From Sneathiella sp. (GTDB taxonomy: Bacteria > Pseudomonadota > Alphaproteobacteria > Sneathiellales > Sneathiellaceae), in assembly GCA_021741195.1 (NCBI GenBank), contig JAIOYL010000008.1:1-41404 (forward strand): a DNA stretch of 41,404 bases, written 5' to 3'. The notes beneath the pieces are model-generated. The model searched no databases and was not told where the DNA came from. It saw only the letters and a program-made list of their open reading frames with translations. This document shows, in pieces, positions 1-9,177 of this stretch (its first letter is position 1; every line of letters starts with the position of its first letter). The position numbers and the translations under genes were made by a program.

Positions 1-49
1 TTATTTTCGACCACTATATATTAAATGCCGAGGGCGCGATCAAGGCAAA

Positions 50-910
50 TCAGGAACCATACTGCCGTCGATAGGCATTCATTGGATAAACGCCGAGAAT
101 TTTGAGCTTGGCCGAAAAGAACTGCAGCTCCTCAATCGCGCGGGCAACCCTGGCTTCATTGGGGTGCCCTTCAATATCGATGTAAAATTGCGCCGCTTCG
201 AAACTGGCGTCCGTAATATAGCTTTCCAGTTTCGTCACATTGATACCGTTGGTCGCGAACCCGCCGAGCGCCTTGTAAAGAGCCGCAGGCTGACTGCGGA
301 CCTGAAACACGAAACTCATCATGCAGCTGCCGCTTTTTGGATCCGGATCCTGCCGCTGGCGGGACATGATGATGAAACGCGTCGTATTACCAATGCGATC
401 CTCCACACGATCGCGAAGAACGTCAAGGCCATAGATCTCACCCGCCAGACTGGACGCGATGGAGGCCTGCGTCTTATCGCCAAGCTCCGCGATCATTTTC
501 GCCGAGCCGGCGGTATCCGCATGGATAATCGGTTCGATCTTGAGATCACGGATCAGGCCACGGCATTGCGACAGCGCCTGTTCATGGCTGTGCACAGCCT
601 TCACATCGCCAAGCGTCGTTCCGGTCACACCAAGCAACTGGTGCTTAACCGGCTGGAAATGCTCACCGATGATATACAGGCCGGATTCAGGAAGAAGATG
701 ATGAATATCCGCGACCCGTCCGCCCAGAGAATTTTCGACGGGAATCATGGCGAGCCCCGCGTCCCCGTCCCGCACCATTGAGAGCGCATCGGCAAACGTA
801 TCGCAGGCAACCGCCTCCATTTCCGGATAGACAGTACTGCAGGATAAATGGCCATAGGCGCCCGGAACACCCTGAAAGGCAATACGGTTGTCGGGGTCGA
901 TGTCAGACAT
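50..910 (-). CDS. pheA: Prephenate dehydratase
   Basis: Converts prephenate to phenylpyruvate, the committed step of phenylalanine synthesis in the cytosol. The 286-residue protein has the N-terminal dehydratase domain (starts FQGVPGAYGHLS, first ~180 residues) with the catalytic GNTTRF motif near residue 175, then an ACT domain (about 200-275) that in this family binds phenylalanine for feedback inhibition. The usual ESRP of the ACT domain reads ESYI, a variant I associate with alphaproteobacterial members. There is no fused chorismate mutase domain. It lies 17 nt downstream of kdsB on the same strand, so the two are probably co-transcribed. The Shine-Dalgarno sequence before the ATG is weak, which suits translation following kdsB. 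Confidence 0.96.
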   Translation of the reverse strand: MSDIDPDNRIAFQGVPGAYGHLSCSTVYPEMEAVACDTFADALSMVRDGDAGLAMIPVENSLGGRVADIHHLLPESGLYIIGEHFQPVKHQLLGVTGTTLGDVKAVHSHEQALSQCRGLIRDLKIEPIIHADTAGSAKMIAELGDKTQASIASSLAGEIYGLDVLRDRVEDRIGNTTRFIIMSRQRQDPDPKSGSCMMSFVFQVRSQPAALYKALGGFATNGINVTKLESYITDASFEAAQFYIDIEGHPNEARVARAIEELQFFSAKLKILGVYPMNAYRRQYGS

Positions 911-927
911 AATCAGGTTCCATAGTT

Positions 928-1674
928 TCAGGAGGTGACAAACAAGCGGCGGATACGCGCCAAATCGAGCGGAGTATCAACACCAAGCGGCACCGTGTCA
1001 ACGATGGCTGCATCTATTCTCATACCGTTTTCAAGCGCGCGGAGTTGCTCAAGCCGTTCCCGCTGTTCGAGCGGTGCCGGAGGGAGGATGACAAAGCGCT
1101 TAAGCGCCGCCCGGCGATAGGCATATATGCCAATGTGATGATAGTGAGGCCCCGCGCCCCACGGCGATTTCAACCGGCTGAACCAAAGGGCGCGCCCAAT
1201 GCGCGCGCCTTGCTCAAGGCTGATAACCGCCTTGACGGCATTTTCATCTTCAAGTTCTTCCAAATCTTTGATTTCCGCCGCCAAGGTCGCAATATCCACC
1301 TCTCCATTGGCGAGAGGCCGAAAGACGGCCGACACAGCCGTCGGATCGAGGGCTGGCAAATCTCCCTGCAAATTGACGACGGCGTCGAACTTGCCGTCGG
1401 GATCAAATGTCTCGACAGCCTCAAACACCCGATCAGAACCCGACGGATGATCGGGACGGGTCAGAATAGCCGTTCCGCCCTCGGCCCGCACTGCGGCAGC
1501 GATTTCCTCCTCGGCGCAGGCGACAATGGCGGGGCCAATGTCCGCCTCTTGCGCACGCTTGAGAACCTGAACAATCATGGGCAGGCCGGCGATGTCCGCC
1601 AGGGGTTTCCCGGGCAGTCGGCTCGAAGCCATGCGCGCCGGTATGACGATTATCGGTTTTTCGGGTAAACTCAA
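928..1674 (-). CDS. kdsB: 3-deoxy-manno-octulosonate cytidylyltransferase (CMP-Kdo synthetase)
   Basis: Activates Kdo with CTP to CMP-Kdo for the inner core of lipopolysaccharide, so the organism makes Kdo-containing LPS. The 248-residue length is typical. The N-terminal nucleotide-binding signature IPARMASSRLPGKPL is intact at residues 11-25, and LQGDLPALDP and the PWGAGPHYHHIGIYAYR region match the family. The start is TTG at 1674. The first in-frame ATG lies inside the conserved signature, so it cannot be the start, and AAGGCGTGAAG lies upstream. It is the first gene of a kdsB-pheA unit and is divergent from the cytochrome c gene across 165 nt. Confidence 0.96.
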   Translation of the reverse strand: MSLPEKPIIVIPARMASSRLPGKPLADIAGLPMIVQVLKRAQEADIGPAIVACAEEEIAAAVRAEGGTAILTRPDHPSGSDRVFEAVETFDPDGKFDAVVNLQGDLPALDPTAVSAVFRPLANGEVDIATLAAEIKDLEELEDENAVKAVISLEQGARIGRALWFSRLKSPWGAGPHYHHIGIYAYRRAALKRFVILPPAPLEQRERLEQLRALENGMRIDAAIVDTVPLGVDTPLDLARIRRLFVTS

Positions 1675-1839
1675 TTACTTCACGCCTTAAAATTGTTTCC
1701 TCTGGCTCACATAAATGTGCGTCACTACTGAAGGTATTTATACGTGTTGCATTCGAACAGAGAAAGCCGTTAATTTCCCCTCGCTTTTTTTTACCACGGC
1801 TGGTAAATGTACCGGCAGGTTTGATAGCTGAGGTCAGCA
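1675..1839. promoter_or_regulatory. Divergent kdsB / cytochrome c control region
   Basis: This 165-nt gap between divergent genes must hold promoters for both. The clearest element is a perfect inverted repeat, TTTACCA-CGGC-TGGTAAA, at 1790-1807, centred about 40 nt before the cytochrome c ATG. The run of T lies on the 5' side of the hairpin on the plus strand, so it is not a terminator for either strand. I read it as a possible operator. I see no convincing -35/-10 pair. Confidence 0.4.
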
Positions 1840-2385
1840 ATGAATATTTTTGAGTTCAATAAAATCGCCGGCGCTGTTCTGGCAGGCGCCCTTTTCATCA
1901 TGGTAATCAACGAAGTTGCGCATATTGCCGTGCACCCGACCTTTCCGGAAACGAATGCATATGCCATCGATACCGGCAATGTCGCCTCGTCCGAGGTTGC
2001 CGCTAATGATAAGGATGTCGGGCCTTCCCTCGGTGCCCTGCTTGCCTCTGCGGACGCAGAGAAGGGCGCAAAAATATTCAAGAAATGCGGTGCCTGCCAT
2101 ACAGCAGAAGAAGGCGGATCCAACAAAATCGGTCCTAATCTACATGGCATCCTGAAGCGTCCAAAAGGATCGCATGAAGGTTTCAGCTATTCCAGCGGCT
2201 TGACGGAAAAAGGCGGAAATTGGGGTTATGATGATCTCGACATCTTCCTGAAGAAGCCAAGCGACTATATCAAGGGTACGAAAATGTCCTTTGCCGGCAT
2301 CAAGAAAGCGGAGGATCGTGCGGACCTGATCGCCTATCTCAGAACCCTCGGCACCAGCGACGTTCCACTGCCCCCTGCAAACTAA
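1840..2385 (+). CDS. Membrane-anchored c-type cytochrome (CycM-like)
   Basis: A 181-residue monohaem cytochrome c. An uncleaved N-terminal helix (about residues 8-27, KIAGAVLAGALFIMVINEV) should anchor it to the inner membrane with the haem domain in the periplasm. The haem attachment site is CGACH near residue 84, and the distal methionine ligand is in GTKMSFAG near 148. A linker rich in small residues separates anchor and domain, as in CycM/cytochrome c552 proteins that carry electrons from bc1 to terminal oxidases. ATG is preceded by GAGGT. The arrangement next to divergent kdsB-pheA is familiar from other alphaproteobacteria, which supports the CycM assignment. The partner oxidase cannot be told from this window. 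Confidence 0.93.
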   Translation: MNIFEFNKIAGAVLAGALFIMVINEVAHIAVHPTFPETNAYAIDTGNVASSEVAANDKDVGPSLGALLASADAEKGAKIFKKCGACHTAEEGGSNKIGPNLHGILKRPKGSHEGFSYSSGLTEKGGNWGYDDLDIFLKKPSDYIKGTKMSFAGIKKAEDRADLIAYLRTLGTSDVPLPPAN

Positions 2386-2402
2386 CATTGGCAGGGGCTT
2401 TC

Positions 2403-3176
2403 GTGGCTGAGGAATGCCCGCAGGAATTTATTGATCTCGCTCACCGGTTGGCAGACGCCGCCGGTGAGGTTATCCGCCCCTATTTCAGGAAAAAAATAGA
2501 TATCATCGGCAAGGAAGACAAAAGCCCGGTCACGATCGCCGATCGTAACGCCGAGGCGGCAATGCGCCTGCTCATTGAGAAAGCCTATCCAGAACATGGG
2601 ATCTTCGGTGAAGAGCATGGCAAGGTCCGGACGGACGCCGAATATGTCTGGGTTCTGGATCCGATCGACGGCACCCTTTCCTTCATCTCCGGCAGTCCGA
2701 CCTTCGGCTGTCTGATTAGCCTGACGCGAAACGGCGTTCCGATCATGGGCATTCTAGATCAGGCCATTTCCGGCGAACGCTGGATCGGCGCCAATGGAGA
2801 GGCAACGCTCAATGGCACAGCGATCCATACCCGTGATTGCTCCATGCTTTCGGAGGCGACGTTGTTTGCATGGGGAGTGGAGCTTATGGAGGGGGATCAT
2901 GAAGATAATTTCCGGCAGCTCTACAGGGTGATAAAGCGCAAGCGTTTCGGCTATGACTGTTACGCCTATGGTCTGCTTGCGCTCGGTTTTGTCGATATTA
3001 TTGCCGATTGCGACATGAAACCCTACGACTATTGCGCCCTCGTTCCCATCGTCGAAAATGCGGGTGGAAAAATAACGGACTGGGCCGGACAGCCCCTTAC
3101 CCTGACAAATCCCGGATATGTCCTGGCGACGGGAGATCCTGAGCTGCATCGACAAGCCGTTGAAATATTGGCGTAA
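2403..3176 (+). CDS. hisN: Inositol-monophosphatase-family phosphatase, probably histidinol-phosphatase
   Basis: A member of the Mg-dependent inositol monophosphatase superfamily, about 257 residues. The metal-binding motifs are GEEHG, DPIDGTLSFI and, near the C-terminus, CDMKPYDYCALVPIV. The alphaproteobacterial branch with this sequence style includes HisN, which removes phosphate from histidinol phosphate in histidine synthesis. A role in inositol-1-phosphate or PAP hydrolysis is not excluded. The ORF track begins at a TTG at 2388. I prefer GTG at 2403 because GCAGGGG lies about 7 nt before it, and the TTG has no such site. It follows the cytochrome gene by 17 nt and may be co-transcribed with it. 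Confidence 0.85.
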   Translation: MAEECPQEFIDLAHRLADAAGEVIRPYFRKKIDIIGKEDKSPVTIADRNAEAAMRLLIEKAYPEHGIFGEEHGKVRTDAEYVWVLDPIDGTLSFISGSPTFGCLISLTRNGVPIMGILDQAISGERWIGANGEATLNGTAIHTRDCSMLSEATLFAWGVELMEGDHEDNFRQLYRVIKRKRFGYDCYAYGLLALGFVDIIADCDMKPYDYCALVPIVENAGGKITDWAGQPLTLTNPGYVLATGDPELHRQAVEILA

Positions 3177-3276
3177 ATAGAACAATTGTATTTTGCAGTT
3201 TTTGTCCTTGATGTCGCCAAATTAATCTCCCATGTTGGCTAGGTGTGCATGTAAGATTGGTAAAGTGAGGATGTAA

Positions 3277-5127
3277 ATGCGATTCTTGAAACCCGCCGTC
3301 GCCGTGATTGTTTTTCTGGGAGCCATCTTTCCTGCGATTGCCGATGAGGTAAAAACGGTCAAAAGCCATGCTCTATCCCTGGCGGGCCCGCCCAAATACG
3401 GACCGGATTTCAAACATCTAGACTACGTCAATCCCGACGCTCCGAAGGGTGGAAACGTCAAGCTGTCAGCAACCGGAGGGTTCGATAACCTCAATCCCTA
3501 TATTTCAAAGGGACAGGCTGCAAACGGGCTTGGTTTGACGTTCGAAACATTGATGACAGAATCGAGTGATGATCCAAGCGCTGAATACGGTCTTGTCGCC
3601 GAAAGTGTTGAAGTGGCCGAAGATCTGAGCTTTGCAATTTTCAACATGCGCCCCGAAGCTCATTTTCATGACGGCACGCCCATTACCGCGGATGACGTCA
3701 TTTTCAGCCTGAAGGCAGTCAAAGAAAAAGGAACGCCTCTGTTCCGTTACTACTATGCCAATGTAAAATCGGCGGAAAAACTGAATGACCGCCGGGTTAA
3801 ATTTCATTTTTCCGGACCACCTAATCGCGAATTACCGCAAATCGTCGGTCAATTGCTACCGATGCTGTCGAAAAAATACTTCGAAACCCACATATTCGAG
3901 GAAACCACCCTTACACCGATCCTCGGATCCGGCCCCTATCGGATAAGGGAGTTCGAAGCCAATCGCTATATTACCTATGAGCGCGTCCCGGACTATTGGG
4001 GCGAGAAACTGCCGATCAATGTGGGACGCAATAATTTCGATACGGTCCGCTACGACTTTTACCGTGATACTGCCGTGCTGCTGGAAGCCTTCAAGGCAGG
4101 GGAATATGATTACCGCACCGAAAACAGCGCCAAGAACTGGGCGACGGGCTATGATTTTCCCGCCGTGAAAGCGGGGCTGGTTATTCTGGAAGAGATCCCC
4201 AACAAACGCTCTGCCGGAATGCAGGGTTATGCGTTCAATCTTCGCCGTGAAAAATTCCAGGACCCGGCGCTGCGGGAAGCGCTTAGTTATGCCTTCGATT
4301 TCGAATGGCTGAACAAGAATATTTTTTACGATCAATATACCCGCACAAATAGCTATTTTGAAAACTCCGTGATGGCCCCCAAGGGCCAGCCAACGGAAGC
4401 CGAGCTCACGATCCTGGAGCCCTATCGGGATAAGCTGCCCGCGCGTGTTTTTGGGGAAGCCTACAAGGCCCCTGTAACGGATGGAACCGGTCGCGACCGA
4501 GAGCCCCTCCGCATTGCGCAAGAAATTCTCGCCAAGGCTGGCTGGGAAATCAAAGATGGCAAGCTTATTGACCCAAAGACAGGAAAACCGCTCACCATAG
4601 AATTCCTGATGTATGATCCGAACAGCCTCCGCATCACCGGTCCCTTCATCAAGAACCTGAAAAAGCTCGGTATCGATGCCTCATCGCGGGTTGTCGACAC
4701 CGCGCAATATACGGAGCGGGTGCGCAACTATGATTTCGATATCACGACGGCAGGTTTTGGGCAATCCATTAGTCCGGGCAATGAACAACGCGAATTCTGG
4801 GGCAGCGCCGCCGGAAAGCGACCCGGAAGCCGGAACCTCATGGGAATAAATGATCCAGTGATTGATGCATTGATCGAAAACCTGATCGCCGCGCCGACCT
4901 ATGAAAAGCTGATTCCCGCCGTACGGGCTCTTGATCGGGTTCTCACCTGGAATTTCTTCGTCATTCCGCAGTTTCACGCCGCCTATGACCGCATCGCCTA
5001 TTGGAATAAATTCGGCCATACGGACGTCAATCCATCACAAGGACCGGATATCCTGAGCTGGTGGGTGGACGAGAAAAAAGAAAAGGAATTGCAGGAAGGC
5101 CTCAAGAACATCCGCCAAAATAACTAG
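3277..5127 (+). CDS. yejA: YejA-type peptide-binding protein, copy 1
   Basis: Extracellular solute-binding protein of family 5 (SBP_bac_5, oligopeptide/microcin C branch), 616 residues. It has a signal peptide (MRFLKPAVAVIVFLGAIFPAIA|D) and so is periplasmic. YKPDFKHLDYVNPDAPKGG-like sequence early in the mature part, HFHDGTPITADDVIFSLK and LGSGPYRI are hallmarks of the YejA branch. It presents peptides to the YejBE-F importer encoded downstream. GTGAGGA precedes the ATG. It is the first gene of a run of seven close, same-strand genes and is paralogous to the next gene, with which it shares length and all main motifs but is clearly diverged. Confidence 0.93.
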   Translation: MRFLKPAVAVIVFLGAIFPAIADEVKTVKSHALSLAGPPKYGPDFKHLDYVNPDAPKGGNVKLSATGGFDNLNPYISKGQAANGLGLTFETLMTESSDDPSAEYGLVAESVEVAEDLSFAIFNMRPEAHFHDGTPITADDVIFSLKAVKEKGTPLFRYYYANVKSAEKLNDRRVKFHFSGPPNRELPQIVGQLLPMLSKKYFETHIFEETTLTPILGSGPYRIREFEANRYITYERVPDYWGEKLPINVGRNNFDTVRYDFYRDTAVLLEAFKAGEYDYRTENSAKNWATGYDFPAVKAGLVILEEIPNKRSAGMQGYAFNLRREKFQDPALREALSYAFDFEWLNKNIFYDQYTRTNSYFENSVMAPKGQPTEAELTILEPYRDKLPARVFGEAYKAPVTDGTGRDREPLRIAQEILAKAGWEIKDGKLIDPKTGKPLTIEFLMYDPNSLRITGPFIKNLKKLGIDASSRVVDTAQYTERVRNYDFDITTAGFGQSISPGNEQREFWGSAAGKRPGSRNLMGINDPVIDALIENLIAAPTYEKLIPAVRALDRVLTWNFFVIPQFHAAYDRIAYWNKFGHTDVNPSQGPDILSWWVDEKKEKELQEGLKNIRQNN

Positions 5128-5157
5128 AGCGCCAATGTCTGTCGGGAGGATGGATGT

Positions 5158-7008
5158 ATGAAATGGATTTATGCACCATTACTCATGGCTGGCCTGTTAA
5201 GCGCCGCGAATGCGGTCGCCGAACCAACGACAAGCTACGGCCTCTCGATTTTTGGTGATCTGAAATACGGGCCGGATTTCAAGCATTTTGACTATGTCAA
5301 TTCGGAGGCGCCGAAGGGAGGGACGATCAAGCTTCGCGATGTCGGCACCTTCGATACAGTCAATCCATTTCTCCTCAAGGGCAATGCCGCCATTGTCAAT
5401 GGCGACAAAGGTGGTGATTTGTATTTCAACTTTACCCAGTTGATGACCCCCTCCTTTGACGAACCGGACGGGGTTTACGGCCTGCTCGCGGAAACGATAA
5501 CAGTTGATGACAAGGGGCAATGGGTAGAATTCAAGATTCGCCCTGAAGCGCGCTTTCACGACGACACGCCAATCACCGCCGAAGATGTCGCTTTCACTTT
5601 TAATATTCTGAAAAAGGAAGGGCATCCTCGATACCGGGTTCTTTACCAGGATATTGTTGAAGCGAAAATTCTCGGTCCCGAGCATATCCGCTTTAATTTC
5701 AGGGAAGGCGCGCTTACGCGCGATCTGCCCTATCAGGTCGCTGTAATGCCGATCCTGTCGAAAGCCTCTTTCGCGACACGCGATTTCGCCGTCACCACGA
5801 TGGAGCCGCTGCTCGGTTCCGGCCCCTACAAGCTGGCGAAGGTCTCGCCCGGCCGCTCGATTACCTATGAGCGGGTAAAAAATCACTGGGCGAAAAATCT
5901 GCCGGTTCGCAAGGGCAGGTTTAATTTTGACACTATCCAGGTGGACTATTATCGCGACCGGACCATTGCGCTTGAGGCTTTTTTTGCCGGTGTCTACGAT
6001 TTTCGCGAGGAATTCACCTCCCGAAGCTGGGCGACGGAATATGAAGACAAGCCCGCGGTTAAGGCTGGATATATCAAACGCGAAACTCTTCAGGATGAAT
6101 CTCTGACGGGATTGCAGGCGTTTTTTATGAACACCCGCCGCGAACCGTTCGAGAATATCAAGGTTCGCAAGGCGTTTGGGCTGCTGTTCGACTTTGAATG
6201 GACGAACCAGAATCTTTTCTACGGGCTGTATGACCGGCTCGGGTCGGTATTTGAAAACTCGGCCATGAAGGCGACCGGTCTGCCCTCGCCCGCGGAACTC
6301 GAGCTTTTAACCCCCTGGAAAAATATTCTCCCCAAAGAGGTTTTCACCAGTGAATTCACGTCCGCGAAAACCAACGGGTCGGGCAATATCCGAAAACAGA
6401 CCCGCGAAGCCCTTGAGCTATTTAAAGAAGCGGGCTGGACGGTTCAGAACAAAAAGCTCATCAATTCGGCGGGCGAGCAGATGAAAGTCGAATTTCTACT
6501 GTATGAGCAATCATTTACCCGAGTGGTCAATCCCTTTGTTCTCAATCTTAAAAGAGCAGGCATCGATGCCACCATCCGCGTCATTGACAGTGCGAGCTGG
6601 CAGAACCGGGTTCGCGCCTTTGATTTCGATATTGTCGTCCGCCGGTTTCCCCAACCGCAAATTCCCGGTGTGGAACAGCGCGACTGGTGGGGCTCGAAGG
6701 CGGCGGATATCGACGGCGGACTTAATATAGCTGGCGTGAAAAACCCGGCGGTGGATGCATTGATCGAAAGATTAATCCAGGCAAAGACCCGTCAGGACCT
6801 GGTCACGGCCGCGCGCGCACTCGACCGCGTGCTGATATGGAATTACTATTTTATTCCGCAATGGTACAAGAATACGCATTTTATTGCCTTCTGGGATAAG
6901 TTTGGCCAGCCGGAGACAAAAAAGCCCGGTTTTGACCGTGCGGTTCTGCAAAGCTGGTGGTATGATCAGGCAAAAGCCGATGATCTGGCCGCACGACGGG
7001 GCAAGTAA
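5158..7008 (+). CDS. yejA: YejA-type peptide-binding protein, copy 2
   Basis: A second family 5 binding protein of 616 residues with its own signal peptide (MKWIYAPLLMAGLLSAANAVA|E). It shares KYGPDFKHFDYVN, FHDDTPITAEDV and LLGSGPYKLAKV with the first copy, yet differs through most of the sequence, so this is an old duplication and not a recent one. It starts 30 nt after copy 1 behind a good GGGAGGA site. Both copies probably serve the single YejBEF translocator that follows, giving it two ligand ranges. Tandem yejA genes also occur in rhizobia, as far as I recall. Confidence 0.93.
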   Translation: MKWIYAPLLMAGLLSAANAVAEPTTSYGLSIFGDLKYGPDFKHFDYVNSEAPKGGTIKLRDVGTFDTVNPFLLKGNAAIVNGDKGGDLYFNFTQLMTPSFDEPDGVYGLLAETITVDDKGQWVEFKIRPEARFHDDTPITAEDVAFTFNILKKEGHPRYRVLYQDIVEAKILGPEHIRFNFREGALTRDLPYQVAVMPILSKASFATRDFAVTTMEPLLGSGPYKLAKVSPGRSITYERVKNHWAKNLPVRKGRFNFDTIQVDYYRDRTIALEAFFAGVYDFREEFTSRSWATEYEDKPAVKAGYIKRETLQDESLTGLQAFFMNTRREPFENIKVRKAFGLLFDFEWTNQNLFYGLYDRLGSVFENSAMKATGLPSPAELELLTPWKNILPKEVFTSEFTSAKTNGSGNIRKQTREALELFKEAGWTVQNKKLINSAGEQMKVEFLLYEQSFTRVVNPFVLNLKRAGIDATIRVIDSASWQNRVRAFDFDIVVRRFPQPQIPGVEQRDWWGSKAADIDGGLNIAGVKNPAVDALIERLIQAKTRQDLVTAARALDRVLIWNYYFIPQWYKNTHFIAFWDKFGQPETKKPGFDRAVLQSWWYDQAKADDLAARRGK

Positions 7009-7038
7009 GTCCGAAATCGAAGGACAAAGGAGTAGTCG

Positions 7039-8148
7039 TTGTTTGCCTATATACTGAGACGTATCCTGCTCATGATACCGACGTTATTTGGCATCATGGT
7101 TCTCAATTTCGTGGTCATCCAGTTCGCTCCCGGCGGACCTATTGAACAGATTATCGCGGAAATCCAGGGCACCGCCGTCGGCGCCACCGCGCGCATTGGT
7201 GGAAGCGCAGGCGGCGATACCTCTTCCGGGGGTCAATCTACATCAGCCGGACTTGGCTCAGAAAGTTCCTATCGCGGCGCGCAAGGGCTTGATCCAGCCT
7301 TCATCAAGGAGCTTGAGGTTCAGTTCGGCTTCGACAAACCCGCTTATGAGCGCTTTTTCCTAATGATGAAGAATTACCTGATGTTCGATTTTGGCACCAG
7401 TTACTTCCGCGATGAAACCGTCGTCAATCTGGTCATTGAGAAGCTCCCCGTCTCGATTTCGATCGGGCTCTGGACAACCTTGCTGGTCTACCTGATCTCC
7501 ATCCCGCTCGGGATCGCCAAGGCGGTTCGCGACGGCACGAAATTCGATGTCTGGACCAGCAGTCTGGTGATTATCGGCAACGCGATCCCGAGCTTCCTTT
7601 TTGCCGTGGCGCTGATCGTTCTTTTCGCGGGCGGTTCATACTACAACTGGTTTCCACTTCGAGGACTGACCTCGGATAACTGGGACCAGCTCAGCATGTT
7701 CGGCAAGGTGACGGACTATCTCTGGCATATTGCGTTGCCCGTCACGGCGCTGGTTATCGGCGGATTTGCTGCCCTCACACAGCTCACCAAAAACTCCTTT
7801 CTCGACCAGATCAGCCAGCAATATGTTCTGACGGCGCGGGCCAAGGGGTTGAGTGAACGGCGCGTTCTCTATGGTCATGTTTTCCGCAATGCCATGCTGA
7901 TTGTCATCGCTGGATTTCCAAGCGCCTTTATCGGCATTCTGTTTACAGGATCCCTGTTGATCGAGGTTATTTTCAGTCTGGACGGATTGGGCTTGCTGGG
8001 CTTCGAAGCTGCCATCAACCGGGACTATCCGGTGATATTTGCCACCGTATATGTCTTTGCGCTGCTCGGCCTCATCATGAACCTTGTCGGCGATCTCACC
8101 TATACGCTCGTTGATCCGCGGATCGACTTTGAAGCGCGGGAGGCCTGA
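7039..8148 (+). CDS. yejB: YejB-type peptide ABC transporter permease
   Basis: Inner-membrane permease of the Yej peptide/microcin C importer, 369 residues against about 364 in E. coli. It begins with [19 protein letters not shown], the usual first helix of DppB/OppB-type permeases, and carries the ATPase-coupling EAA-type stretch [19 protein letters not shown] near residue 270. A Gly/Ser-rich, low-complexity insertion follows the first helix (about residues 55-85) and precedes [14 protein letters not shown]; this loop should be periplasmic. The start codon is TTG behind AAAGGAG, and no earlier ATG is available in frame. It is 30 nt after yejA copy 2 and 3 nt before yejE. Confidence 0.95.
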   Translation: MFAYILRRILLMIPTLFGIMVLNFVVIQFAPGGPIEQIIAEIQGTAVGATARIGGSAGGDTSSGGQSTSAGLGSESSYRGAQGLDPAFIKELEVQFGFDKPAYERFFLMMKNYLMFDFGTSYFRDETVVNLVIEKLPVSISIGLWTTLLVYLISIPLGIAKAVRDGTKFDVWTSSLVIIGNAIPSFLFAVALIVLFAGGSYYNWFPLRGLTSDNWDQLSMFGKVTDYLWHIALPVTALVIGGFAALTQLTKNSFLDQISQQYVLTARAKGLSERRVLYGHVFRNAMLIVIAGFPSAFIGILFTGSLLIEVIFSLDGLGLLGFEAAINRDYPVIFATVYVFALLGLIMNLVGDLTYTLVDPRIDFEAREA

Positions 8149-8151
8149 ACG

Positions 8152-9177
8152 TTGACATTGTCCGCCATCAATCGACGTCGGCTTAATAATTTTAAAGCCA
8201 ACCGGCGCGGCTATTGGTCGATGATCTTTTTCATTGGATTGTTCGTGATTTCCCTGTTCGCGGAAGTAATTGCCAATGACAAACCATTGGTTGTTTCCTA
8301 CAACGACCAGCTGTATTTCCCTTTTCTGGTCGCCTATCCGGAAACCGCTTTTGGCGGTGACTTCGAAACCGAGGCAGACTACCGCGATCCTTTCGTTGCC
8401 GACTTGATCAACGAGAAAGGCTGGGAGGTCTGGCCGCTCATCCACTACAGCTATACAACAATCAACTACGACCTCACGTCGCCTGCGCCATCGCCACCGG
8501 ATGCGGAGAACTGGCTGGGAACGGACGATCAGGGACGCGATGTACTGGCCCGCGTCATCTACGGGTATCGCATATCAGTTGCCTTCGGAGTGATCCTGAC
8601 GATTTTCAGCTCCCTTATCGGTGTTACAGCGGGGGCCGTGCAGGGATATTTCGGTGGCTGGGTGGATTTGATCTTCCAGCGGTTCCTCGAAATCTGGGGT
8701 GGCATGCCGAGCCTTTATATCCTGATTATCCTTGCCGCTCTGATCGAACCGACCTTCCTCATCCTTCTCGTGCTGCTGTTGTTGTTCAGCTGGCCCAGTC
8801 TTGTCGGTGTCGTGCGCGCGGAATTCCTGCGCTCACGTAATTTCGACTATGTGCGGGCAGCAAGAGCGCTGGGCGTGCGCGATAGCGTCATCATGTTCAA
8901 GCATTTGCTCCCCAATTCCATGGTTTCGGCGCTCACCTTCCTGCCCTTTATCTTGACCGGCTCCATTGTCAGCCTGACATCGCTCGATTTCCTCGGGCTC
9001 GGGCTACCGCCCGGCTCTCCGTCGCTTGGCGAGCTGCTGGCTCAGGGCAAAGCCAATCTTCAGGCCCCCTGGCTCGGCATCACCGCCTTTTTGACGCTGT
9101 CTGTGATGCTGACCCTCGCCTTCTTTATGCAGGAAGGCATCCGCGATGCCTTTGATCCCAGAAAGACCTTTCAGTAA
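8152..9177 (+). CDS. yejE: YejE-type peptide ABC transporter permease
   Basis: Second permease of the Yej importer, 341 residues, the same as E. coli YejE. Family landmarks are NRRGYWSMIFF at the N-terminus, ELIANDKP-like EVIANDKPLVV, NWLGTDDQGRDVLARVIYG, the coupling segment NFDYVRAARALGV and LTSLDFLGLGLPPGSPSLGELL. A large periplasmic segment lies between helix 1 and helix 2 (about residues 45-125). The start is TTG with GGGAGG 8 nt upstream, formed by the last codons of yejB. Its stop overlaps the yejF start by one base (TAATG), so translation of the two is coupled. Confidence 0.95.
   Translation: MTLSAINRRRLNNFKANRRGYWSMIFFIGLFVISLFAEVIANDKPLVVSYNDQLYFPFLVAYPETAFGGDFETEADYRDPFVADLINEKGWEVWPLIHYSYTTINYDLTSPAPSPPDAENWLGTDDQGRDVLARVIYGYRISVAFGVILTIFSSLIGVTAGAVQGYFGGWVDLIFQRFLEIWGGMPSLYILIILAALIEPTFLILLVLLLLFSWPSLVGVVRAEFLRSRNFDYVRAARALGVRDSVIMFKHLLPNSMVSALTFLPFILTGSIVSLTSLDFLGLGLPPGSPSLGELLAQGKANLQAPWLGITAFLTLSVMLTLAFFMQEGIRDAFDPRKTFQ

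Noticed and set aside
164-781. 205-codon plus-strand ORF opposite pheA
   Set aside because: It lies wholly inside pheA on the other strand, has no family features or ribosome site, and the pheA reading is certain.
1783-1807. Terminator at the TTTACCA/TGGTAAA hairpin
   Set aside because: The T run precedes the stem on the plus strand and becomes an A run after the stem on the minus strand, so it cannot terminate either transcript.
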